Assembly: GCA_017648805.1 (NCBI GenBank)
Contig: JAGCIC010000093.1
Location: 1-17,118, forward strand
Reading direction: 5' to 3'
DNA length: 17,118 nt
Source: Clostridia bacterium
GTDB lineage: Bacteria; Bacillota_A; Clostridia; Christensenellales; Aristaeellaceae
This document shows, one piece after another, positions 1 to 6,085 of this stretch. A program made the position numbers and the translations under genes. Position 1 is the stretch's first letter, and each line of letters begins with the position of its first letter. A model generated the notes under the pieces. That model searched no databases. It was given only the letters and a program-made list of their open reading frames with translations, and was not told where the DNA came from.

Positions 1-338
1 AGCACGGTCTCGCCGTACATTTTATACTTGATCTGGCGGGCGGTGACGTCTGAAATGATGTACACGTCGTAGCCGCGCACGCTCTGGTCCAGCAGGCCCT
101 TGCCTTCGCCGGTGCCGAAGCGGGGGCACTTTGTGGAGAGCAGGAAACTGTCGGTATCTTTGCCGGGGAAGGCCACGAAGTCTGAGTTTTCCTCGGCGGG
201 CGCTTCCCGCCAGTCCATCAGGTACTGGTTGATCTTTTCGCCGATCTCTTCGGTGCCGGGCAGGGCAATGATGCCCAGAGGAGCTACGGGAGCGTTTTCA
301 AACGGGACTTTCACGGCGCCGGACAACAATTCACTCAT
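1..338 (-). CDS. prs: Ribose-phosphate pyrophosphokinase (PRPP synthetase), N-terminal part only
   Basis: The first 112 codons are visible; the gene runs off the left edge. The enzyme makes PRPP from ribose-5-phosphate and ATP in the cytoplasm, for nucleotide, histidine and tryptophan synthesis. The visible part contains APLGIIALPGTEEIGEKIN, then YLMDWRE, CPRFGTGEGKG and QSVRGYDVYIISDV. I recognise this pattern from the longer (about 390-residue) clostridial form of PRPP synthetase; the SVRGYDVYI stretch corresponds to the general Prs N-terminal domain. The catalytic and PRPP-binding loops lie outside the window, so activity cannot be judged. The ATG at 338-336 is preceded by AGGAG at a workable distance. 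It has its own likely promoter and lies downstream of the terminator of the glycan operon, so it is an independent unit. Confidence 0.85.
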   Translation of the reverse strand, partial: MSELLSGAVKVPFENAPVAPLGIIALPGTEEIGEKINQYLMDWREAPAEENSDFVAFPGKDTDSFLLSTKCPRFGTGEGKGLLDQSVRGYDVYIISDVTARQIKYKMYGETV

Positions 339-367
339 AGCGACACAATCTCCTTGTATTTAAGTGT

Positions 368-394
368 ATTATATTTTATCAGAGTAAATGTAAA
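368..394 (-). promoter_or_regulatory. Probable promoter of prs
   Basis: On the minus strand a perfect TATAAT lies at 373-368. The best -35 match is TTTACA at 394-389, with a short 15-base spacer. The surrounding 340-430 segment is strikingly AT-rich compared with the flanking genes, as expected for a promoter region. The -10 is convincing; the -35 assignment is uncertain. Confidence 0.55.
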
Positions 395-450
395 TTCGTA
401 AAGGCATTATTAAGAAAAATTGCGTTATTTTCGTACGGGGGCCGAAAAAG

Positions 451-481
451 CAAAAACGCCGGGAAAAGGGATTTCCCCGGC
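451..481 (-). terminator. Rho-independent terminator of the surface-glycan operon
   Basis: On the minus strand gccggggaaa (481-472), loop tccc, ttttcccggc (467-458) form a 10-pair stem with one G-U pair, followed by gttttt. It starts 7 bases after the stop codon of the glycerophosphotransferase gene. Confidence 0.9.
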
Positions 482-487
482 ATGCCG

Positions 488-1612
488 TTACAGACATTCC
501 TTCATTATCCGTTCCGCGGTCAGGCGGGCGGCACGGCCCGTCTCGCAGCAGCCCAGCGCCGCGTGGTGTCGGGCGATACGTTCGGCGTATGCGGTCTCGT
601 CAAAGGACAGTATGCCGTCTATAAGGCTGCGTTCGTCTTCGGAAAACACGCCGGGCCAGGTATGGATATCGCTGTAAAAGTTGCGGATGCTTATGTAATT
701 GGCTATATCGGGGCAGTAAAGGAAAGTTTTTAGCCCAGCCAGGGAAGCGTCCCAGATGGAGGAGGAATAGTCGGTTATCAGGCAGTCCGAGGCCAGAAGC
801 AGTGGCTGCATGTCTTCCTCTCCGCTCACGTCTCCGTCCAGGCTGAGTGCGGCGGTGTCGGAGTAATAGTGGCCCCGGTACCAGATCTCCCACCGGCCGC
901 CGAAGCGACTGCACAGCGCGGCTTTGACTTTTTCCGCGTCGAAAGGCGCAAACAGCGACTGGTCGTCCCGCCAGGTGGGCGCGTACAGGGCGATACGCCT
1001 GTCCGTCCAGCCCAGACGCGCGCGGGTCTCGTTCCTGAGATGTTCCTTGCCGGGGGAGAAGAATATGTCGTTTCTGGGCAGGCCCCACTCCAGCACCTCG
1101 CCCTGCCAGCCGAAGCTGCCTTTTATGACCTGCCTTGTGAATTCGCGGGATGAGGACAGGGATGCCCCGAAGCGTATGCCCTGCAGGCTGAGGTATTTCT
1201 TTTGTATGCCCGTCTGGATGCCTTCCCGTTTGTACAGACCGCCGCCGTGCCAGGTGTGGATGAAATACTGCCCCCTGCGGCGGGGAAGATAGGGCTTGTA
1301 GTGGATGTTCGTCACCACCACGCGGCTGGTCAGGGCAAGATAAATGAACTTCAGGCTGCGGTCGTTTATTGCGTTTATGCCCCGCTGCTTGAGAAAAGCG
1401 TAGTTTTCCGGGTGCCTTAAGCCCCAGTTGATCTCAAGTTTACCGTCCGCAAGCTCTTCCAGCGCTTCGCTCACCGCCCTGGGGCTGCAGGAATACCTGG
1501 TGCCCCGGTAGGACACAAACATCACCCTGTTGCGCTTTATCGGCAGCAGGGTGAAGGGGGTGAGCAGCGCCCGAACCAGCAGGGCGAACAGATATTTTAA
1601 GAACAGTCTCAT
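488..1612 (-). CDS. CDP-glycerol glycerophosphotransferase family protein (TagF/TagB-like)
   Basis: This 374-residue protein belongs to the Glyphos_transf family (teichoic-acid type), which transfers glycerol phosphate (or a related polyol phosphate) from its CDP form onto a membrane-linked acceptor at the inner face of the membrane. Visible motifs in order: a hydrophobic, basic N-terminus (about 1-24) fit for membrane association; HTWHG (119-123); GLPRND (177-182); YAPTWRDD (210-217); RGHYY (246-250); and ASDCLITDYSSSIWD (274-288), the family's nucleotide-binding signature. The length suits a single catalytic module with no extra domain. Its ATG overlaps the stop of the upstream GT2-LicD gene (ATGA), so the two are probably translationally coupled. 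It is the last gene of the operon. Whether it adds one unit (TagB-like) or polymerises (TagF-like), and whether the polyol is glycerol or ribitol, cannot be told from sequence. Confidence 0.9.
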   Translation of the reverse strand: MRLFLKYLFALLVRALLTPFTLLPIKRNRVMFVSYRGTRYSCSPRAVSEALEELADGKLEINWGLRHPENYAFLKQRGINAINDRSLKFIYLALTSRVVVTNIHYKPYLPRRRGQYFIHTWHGGGLYKREGIQTGIQKKYLSLQGIRFGASLSSSREFTRQVIKGSFGWQGEVLEWGLPRNDIFFSPGKEHLRNETRARLGWTDRRIALYAPTWRDDQSLFAPFDAEKVKAALCSRFGGRWEIWYRGHYYSDTAALSLDGDVSGEEDMQPLLLASDCLITDYSSSIWDASLAGLKTFLYCPDIANYISIRNFYSDIHTWPGVFSEDERSLIDGILSFDETAYAERIARHHAALGCCETGRAARLTAERIMKECL

Positions 1613-3366
1613 TTGTCGGCCAATTCGTACTCGGGCTTGAGGAAGTGGTGGATCAGGCGCTTGTCTTCGGGGGGCGGGGTGAGGTAGTCGCTTCCGTATT
1701 GCTGCTTTAAGTATTCGTGAGCCAGGTTTGGCACATAAATCTTGATGCCGTCAAACTCCGCTTCGTGGGGAGGCAGGAACACCTCTTTGGGCCGCACTTC
1801 GCCCCTGTAATGGCGTATGCCGGAGCCCGCGGTCAGGTAAGGGCTCATTTCGCCCCGCTCTGCCCTGTCGAACTTTTCGTACCAGTACTCGTAGGGCTTT
1901 ACGCTCATAAGTAAGCCCAGCCCCATGCGCAGGCGGTATTTCAGCCGGTGGGCAAGCGTGTCGGACAGAAAGGCTTTGTATACGGGGTTGCGGTATTTAT
2001 ACAGCCGACAGGACACGCTCAGGAAGTTGAGCGCGTCTATGTAAAACCCTTTGAGGGCGCGTTTAACGTAAGAGGCGGGAGCGTAGTCCAGGGGCATTAT
2101 GTCCACCCACACGCCCCGTACCTCGTCCGTCTGGTCGGGCTCCCGGGGCGCGGTTGGGTCGGGCAGGATGATCTTTATGAACAGGTTGGTGGGATCCGGG
2201 GTCCCCGGGGCGCTCAGCACGTATTTGTCCCCCAGCAGGGAGGCAAATTCCCTGCGCAGGCGGTCGTAGTCCTCCCGGGGCATCACCAGGTCCACGTCGT
2301 CGTCCCAGGGGATGAAGCCCCGGTGGCGTATGGCGCCCAGGCAGCTGCCGCCCGCCAGAAGCACCCTGAGCCCCGCCTTGTCGCAGGCGGCCTGAACGTC
2401 GGAAAGCATTTTGAGCAGCGTTTCCTGGCGCCGCCCGGTGCTGTCCGGGTCCTCTTCCCTGAGCAGGTATCTGCCCTTGGGAAGATAGGTCTTCGGGGGC
2501 GCGGAGCAGGTATAGGGGGTGGTGTTGCTCCTCAGGAATTTATAGCACAGCGCGTGCAGCCAGGCGGGCATGAGCTGCAGCCCGCAGGCAAAAAAGCTGT
2601 TGCGCAGGTATTTTTTATAGCTGACTTCCCCGCGCAGGTACATTTCTTTGTAGAAATCGTTGAGCGCGCGGGCGTTTTTGAGGCCGTGGCGCCTTTTGTG
2701 CATGGCCTTGCCCGCACGGACCAGCAGCAGGGTGTCGGTAAGGTTGGCGGCTTTTGCGCCCAGACGGCGCAGGCGCATCCACAGGTCGTGGTCCTCCACA
2801 CGGGGACGCTTGCCGTTGTAGCTGCCCGCTTTTTCCACCGTAGACTTTTTGTACACGCAGGCGGCGTGGTTGAAGGGGGAACGGGTCAGGCAGTACGCCC
2901 AGATGTCGTCGTTTTCAAGGGGCACCACCCGCTTTCCCGTGACGTTGGATATCTCCCCGTCGAATTCCTCTATCACGCCGGAAAGTATGTCCACGTCCGG
3001 ATGCGCGGCAAGATAGGTCAGCTGCTTTTCCAGCCGGTCGGCGGGGGAATAGTCGTCGGAGTCCATGCGGGCCACGTACTCGTTTGAGCAGGCGGCAAGG
3101 CCGATCCTGAGCGCGTTGCCCAGCCCCCCGTTTTTTTCCAGCGGGACGATATTGAACAGGCCGGGATGCCTTTGGACGCGCTCGTCTATCACCCGGTCCA
3201 GCGCGGGAGTAAGCGGGCCGTCCTTGACCAGAACGATCTCGTCCGGCAGTACGGTCTGGTCCAGCAGGCTGTCCAGGCTCAGGGCCAGGTTGTAAGCGTC
3301 CTCACCCGCCCACACGCTTTCCAGCACGCTTACGGGAGGCAGAACGGGTCTTTCGGTGTTTTCCAT
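1609..3366 (-). CDS. Bifunctional GT2 glycosyltransferase fused to LicD-family phosphotransferase
   Basis: This 585-residue protein has two enzymes in one chain. Residues 11-280 are a GT-A glycosyltransferase family 2 domain: VSVL (12-15), QTVLPDEIVLVKDGPL (37-52), the metal-binding MDSDD (101-105) and the acceptor-side RVEDHDLW (189-196). The 222-280 tail resembles that of capsule-type GT2 enzymes. Residues about 310-575 are a LicD domain: AGGSCLGAIRHRGFIPWDDD (338-357, the nucleotidyltransferase-like metal-binding core) followed by DVDL, and GVWVDIMPLDY (418-428). LicD proteins transfer phosphocholine, or in other members phosphoribitol or similar groups, to glycans. No signal peptide or membrane span is evident, so it should act at the cytoplasmic face on a lipid-linked intermediate. 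Its start overlaps the upstream stop as TAATG. No choline kinase or CTP:phosphocholine cytidylyltransferase is nearby, so the transferred group is unknown. Confidence 0.9.
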   Translation of the reverse strand: MENTERPVLPPVSVLESVWAGEDAYNLALSLDSLLDQTVLPDEIVLVKDGPLTPALDRVIDERVQRHPGLFNIVPLEKNGGLGNALRIGLAACSNEYVARMDSDDYSPADRLEKQLTYLAAHPDVDILSGVIEEFDGEISNVTGKRVVPLENDDIWAYCLTRSPFNHAACVYKKSTVEKAGSYNGKRPRVEDHDLWMRLRRLGAKAANLTDTLLLVRAGKAMHKRRHGLKNARALNDFYKEMYLRGEVSYKKYLRNSFFACGLQLMPAWLHALCYKFLRSNTTPYTCSAPPKTYLPKGRYLLREEDPDSTGRRQETLLKMLSDVQAACDKAGLRVLLAGGSCLGAIRHRGFIPWDDDVDLVMPREDYDRLRREFASLLGDKYVLSAPGTPDPTNLFIKIILPDPTAPREPDQTDEVRGVWVDIMPLDYAPASYVKRALKGFYIDALNFLSVSCRLYKYRNPVYKAFLSDTLAHRLKYRLRMGLGLLMSVKPYEYWYEKFDRAERGEMSPYLTAGSGIRHYRGEVRPKEVFLPPHEAEFDGIKIYVPNLAHEYLKQQYGSDYLTPPPEDKRLIHHFLKPEYELADK

Positions 3367-3953
3367 TACGCGCCTCCTTCGTGATAGCCTTCTTTGTTGA
3401 ACACGGCGAACAGGGTCTTGGTGAGTATCCTGAGGTCGTAGTCAAAGCCCACGTTGCGGGCGTAGACTCCGTCCAGCAGCGCCTTTTCCTGCGGGTCCAG
3501 CTCGTCCCGGCCCCGGATCTGGGCCAGGCCCGTGATGCCGGGCCTTACCGCGTAGGCCCCGGTCTTCCTGCGTTCCTCGTCCAGCTCGAATTCGTTCCAC
3601 AAACAGGGGCGGAAGCCCACGAAGCTCATGTCGCCTTTTAATATATTGTACAGCTGGGGCAGTTCGTCAAGGGACAGGGTGCGCAGATACACTCCCACGC
3701 GGGTGATGTACCTGCCGCTCTGGTAGAGCTGGTTGGTGGCCATCTCGCTGGGGGCGTCGGTGCGCATGGTGCGGAACTTGTATATCTGAAAGGGCACCTC
3801 GTTCATGCCCAGGCGCTTCTGCCTGAACAGCACGGGACCCCTGGAGTCCAGTTTGATTATAAGCGCGATCAGCGCCCAAAACGGCAAAAGCGCGATCAGG
3901 AGCACAAATGCTCCCGTCACGTCCAGTATCCGTTTTATGTAACGCCTGTACAA
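3366..3953 (-). CDS. Undecaprenyl-phosphate sugar phosphotransferase (bacterial sugar transferase, PglC-like)
   Basis: This 195-residue small-form phosphoglycosyl transferase should attach the first sugar phosphate to undecaprenyl phosphate and so start the glycan. Visible are a basic N-terminus and one hydrophobic segment with a central proline (about 12-34, the re-entrant membrane helix), FRQKRLG (43-49), IYKFRTM (57-63), the catalytic Asp-Glu pair in LDELPQL (95-101), GDMSFVGFRP (107-116) and RPGITGLAQ (137-145). The usual GPRP of the family reads GFRP here. Translation most likely starts at TTG (3953-3951), because GGAGG lies 9 bases upstream and the nearby ATG (3961-3959) is out of frame and too close. 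It is the first gene of a three-gene operon. The sugar is not predictable from sequence. Confidence 0.9.
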   Translation of the reverse strand: MYRRYIKRILDVTGAFVLLIALLPFWALIALIIKLDSRGPVLFRQKRLGMNEVPFQIYKFRTMRTDAPSEMATNQLYQSGRYITRVGVYLRTLSLDELPQLYNILKGDMSFVGFRPCLWNEFELDEERRKTGAYAVRPGITGLAQIRGRDELDPQEKALLDGVYARNVGFDYDLRILTKTLFAVFNKEGYHEGGA

Positions 3954-3962
3954 ACCAACATG

Positions 3963-3967
3963 CCTCC
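3963..3967 (-). promoter_or_regulatory. Ribosome binding site that fixes a TTG start
   Basis: On the minus strand GGAGG (3967-3963) is 9 bases from TTG (3953) but only 1 base from an out-of-frame ATG (3961). This decides for the TTG start of the sugar transferase. Confidence 0.75.
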
Positions 3968-3987
3968 GCGCACACTATATCAATGAT

Positions 3988-4016
3988 ATTATACCACCGA
4001 AGGGGTTAAGTGGCAA
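3988..4016 (-). promoter_or_regulatory. Sigma-A promoter of the surface-glycan operon
   Basis: On the minus strand TTGCCA (4016-4011), a 17-base spacer and TATAAT (3993-3988), preceded by TGG, give a near-consensus -35 plus an extended -10. Transcription would begin near 3981 and yield a short leader before the GGAGG. The strength suggests constitutive expression; no operator-like repeat is seen. Confidence 0.85.
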
Positions 4017-4043
4017 TAGAAGATTGAGTGAAGACGGTGCGGC

Positions 4044-4068
4044 AAAAAAAGCGCCGCGGCGCGGCGCC
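4044..4068 (-). terminator. Rho-independent terminator after the metallophosphoesterase gene
   Basis: On the minus strand gcgccgc (4067-4061), a 3-base loop and gcggcgc (4057-4051) form a perfect 7-pair GC stem followed by seven T (4050-4044). It closes the nucleotidyltransferase-phosphoesterase unit and insulates the glycan operon promoter. Confidence 0.9.
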
Positions 4069-4106
4069 TTTGCGTATATGGAGGCAGGGGCGGCCGGATG
4101 CGCCCG

Positions 4107-4799
4107 CTATCTTGAGTATACGCCCGTCAGAACTTCGTTTTTGTAGGCTTCCTTAAGCGGCAGCTCGGGATACAGATCCGCGATGTCCGCCGCTTTCCGG
4201 TTGTCATAGGGAACGGACAGCACCGTGATCTTAAGCGGAGACGGGCCGTCTTCTCCCTCCAATAGCAGCGCGTGGGCCCTGGTAACGCCCAGATTGTTGC
4301 CTACGCTGCCGGTGTTCATGGCGTATCCGCCCACTAAGGGACGCACAAAGGGCCTGTGGCTGTCCGCGCAGATCAGGCCGCCGGCTTCCGGCCTGCCGTC
4401 CCTGAAACGGAAGCCCGCCCTGAGCTTTTCGTCGGGATCGCCGCTTAAATACAGCGGATCGAGGAAGCGTCCGTGCACCAGGCGGAAGCGGATGCCGCTG
4501 ACGGTGAGTTCGTCCTCCAGGGGCAGGGAATCCAGCCAGTCGAAGCGCTCGGCGCCTATCTGATCCCTGTAAAAGGGATGTTGGTCGCGGTTCATGCTCA
4601 GGCCATGGTCCCAGTTTCCCGCGATCCAGTGATTGCAGCGGCGCCTGACCCAGTCGCAGGTCTTGTCGCTTTCGGGGCCCTTGCCTACCGCGTCGCCCAG
4701 GAACCATATGTCGTCCGGCCCTATCCGGTCTATTTCCCGTTCCACGGCTTCGGCGGCGACCATATTGCCGTGCAGGTCGGCCAGAAGTACGATCTTCAT
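4107..4799 (-). CDS. Calcineurin-like metallophosphoesterase (YfcE/Metallophos_2 type)
   Basis: A 230-residue soluble phosphoesterase with a dinuclear metal centre; the substrate is unknown (relatives cleave phosphomono- or diesters). Visible metal-site motifs: DLHGN (8-12), GDAVGKGPE (35-43), GNWDH (61-65, usual GNHD), VHG (108-110), ADSHRPF (145-151) and MNTGSVG (161-167). The segment that normally reads GHTH is DSH here, so the first histidine is replaced by aspartate while the second is kept. The ATG at 4799-4797 is chosen because GGAGGAG lies just upstream and the conserved MKIVLLADLHGN begins there; the frame is open further upstream but without a family signature. It lies 61 bases downstream of the nucleotidyltransferase gene, with no terminator between, so they may be co-transcribed. 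Confidence 0.88.
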   Translation of the reverse strand: MKIVLLADLHGNMVAAEAVEREIDRIGPDDIWFLGDAVGKGPESDKTCDWVRRRCNHWIAGNWDHGLSMNRDQHPFYRDQIGAERFDWLDSLPLEDELTVSGIRFRLVHGRFLDPLYLSGDPDEKLRAGFRFRDGRPEAGGLICADSHRPFVRPLVGGYAMNTGSVGNNLGVTRAHALLLEGEDGPSPLKITVLSVPYDNRKAADIADLYPELPLKEAYKNEVLTGVYSR

Positions 4800-4860
4800 C
4801 CTTTGCTCCTCCGATTTTTGCGCTGAATGTATATCCGAGCGATTGCGGGGCCGGTCCGAA

Positions 4861-5943
4861 TCATTCCCCGGCGGGATCAAGGTAAGCGGCGGTGAACGCG
4901 TCCGTGTCGCGGTATACCTTTGGCTTCAGGCCCGCTTTTTCGTATTCCCGCAGGTAAGAGAGCAGTACGGCGTCAAACCCGGCGGCTGTTTTTTCAAGGT
5001 CTCCGGGGTCGTAAGCGGCAAGCGCGTCATAATGACCGATATCGATTTCGCCGTATATGTCGGACAGCATTTCGTCCAGGCTGCTGAGGCTCATGAAAGC
5101 CAGATGGCGGTCGCCCGTTTCGGCCGCCAAAGCCATTTTCCCGTGCCAGTTTGAGAACATTTCTTCGTAAGTTCCTTTCAGCGTTTCCGCGGAAGGCTGC
5201 GCTTTCGGCGGCAGCACCGTTTGCCGTACATCCTCAAAACACGCCGTCGTTTCCTTCACAAGCACGGTCAGCCTCTGTTTCAAAGCAGTGACGGTACCGG
5301 CCGAAAGCACGTCTTCTATCATCTCAGACAGGTTTTCCGGCCTGTTTTTCATGGCGTTCAGTTCTTCAAACCGGCGCCTGACGCCCTTGCGGAAATAGGT
5401 TTTGTTAAGCATGGCGACGGCGTTTTCGGTGTAATACAGTACGCCGCCGGTCTGCTTAAGCGCCTCGGACGGCTTTTCCGCGATCATTGCCAGGGCGTAC
5501 AGGCGCTGCGCTTCCTTAAGCGCGTCTTCCGCTTTGCGGTAATCCGCTTCGCAGAAAGGTTCAGCCAGTTTCCGCCTCACCTGCGCGCGCAAAGCTTCCA
5601 GCTCGTCCAGGTACTTTTTGTCCGCGCAGTAAACGATCCGGGAATCCATAAGCTTGGCAATGTGAGGTTCATCAAACCGGGCGTCCCGGAGCAGGCTTTC
5701 CCGGTCCGTGCAGTAGATATCGTACCCTACGGGCGGGTCTTCCTGTATGAAAGCGCTCCCCAGCTGCCACCCGCGGCTGTCGTTGATGAGGATCAGCAGG
5801 TCCAGGTCGGACAGCGGATGGACATCCCCCGTCTCAAACGAACCGTATATGCCGATCAGCGCCACCGCGCCGGGGCACACGGCTTTCTCTTTTTCCAGTA
5901 CGGCGTCTATGATCTTTTTGTTTCGTATCTCGGCGGCGTTCAG
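4861..5943 (-). CDS. Nucleotidyltransferase-domain protein (polymerase-beta fold), CTG or GTG start
   Basis: About 360 residues. The N-terminal domain is a polymerase-beta-like nucleotidyltransferase: LIGIYGSFETGD (29-40) gives the GS motif, PLSDLDLLI (43-51) the two metal-binding aspartates (D46, D48), and VGYDIY (72-77) supplies the likely third carboxylate (D75). Such domains transfer NMP to a small molecule, RNA or protein. The remaining 270 residues are mostly helical and unfamiliar, and no antibiotic substrate can be inferred. There is no ATG in frame after the -10 box. The best ribosome site, GGGAAGTGAT (5957-5948), is 8 bases (from its GGAAG core) before CTG at 5943, while GTG at 5952 falls inside that site. 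The frame stays open to 6108, but that part crosses the neighbour's terminator and this gene's promoter, so it is not coding. Function unassigned. Confidence 0.75.
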   Translation of the reverse strand: MNAAEIRNKKIIDAVLEKEKAVCPGAVALIGIYGSFETGDVHPLSDLDLLILINDSRGWQLGSAFIQEDPPVGYDIYCTDRESLLRDARFDEPHIAKLMDSRIVYCADKKYLDELEALRAQVRRKLAEPFCEADYRKAEDALKEAQRLYALAMIAEKPSEALKQTGGVLYYTENAVAMLNKTYFRKGVRRRFEELNAMKNRPENLSEMIEDVLSAGTVTALKQRLTVLVKETTACFEDVRQTVLPPKAQPSAETLKGTYEEMFSNWHGKMALAAETGDRHLAFMSLSSLDEMLSDIYGEIDIGHYDALAAYDPGDLEKTAAGFDAVLLSYLREYEKAGLKPKVYRDTDAFTAAYLDPAGE

Positions 5944-5947
5944 GCGG

Positions 5948-5957
5948 ATCACTTCCC
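5948..5957 (-). promoter_or_regulatory. Ribosome binding site supporting a CTG start
   Basis: On the minus strand GGGAAGTGAT matches the extended anti-Shine-Dalgarno complement (AGGAGGTGAT) at 8 of 10 positions. It is placed for the in-frame CTG at 5943-5941. No alternative ATG exists in this frame nearby. Confidence 0.5.
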
Positions 5958-5988
5958 ATGTTATACAGATTTGAGCATATCCGTTTGT

Positions 5989-5994
5989 ATTATA
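5989..5994 (-). promoter_or_regulatory. Probable promoter -10 box of the nucleotidyltransferase gene
   Basis: A perfect TATAAT on the minus strand (5994-5989), about 50 bases before the proposed start. The -35 region at 17-base spacing reads TTCCGT, a weak match, and it overlaps the foot of the preceding terminator. Confidence 0.55.
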
Positions 5995-6007
5995 CAGTAA
6001 GATACTG

Positions 6008-6040
6008 AAAAACGGAAGAAAGCGCGCGCACTTTCTTCCG
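6008..6040 (-). terminator. Rho-independent terminator of the alpha-L-rhamnosidase gene
   Basis: A perfect 10-pair stem (cggaagaaag at 6040-6031 on the minus strand pairing with ctttcttccg at 6022-6013), an 8-base loop and a TTTTT tract at 6012-6008. It lies about 45 bases beyond the rhamnosidase stop codon. Confidence 0.9.
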
Positions 6041-6085
6041 TATGCTTTGCGTTCCGGTCTGAGCGGACGAAGGGGCTTTGCCTGT

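Noticed and set aside
1948..3087. Long plus-strand open frame (379 codons) opposite the GT2-LicD gene
   Set aside because: It is an antisense shadow created by GC-rich codons; the composition is glycine/valine/histidine-rich with no motifs, while the minus strand has clear domain motifs.
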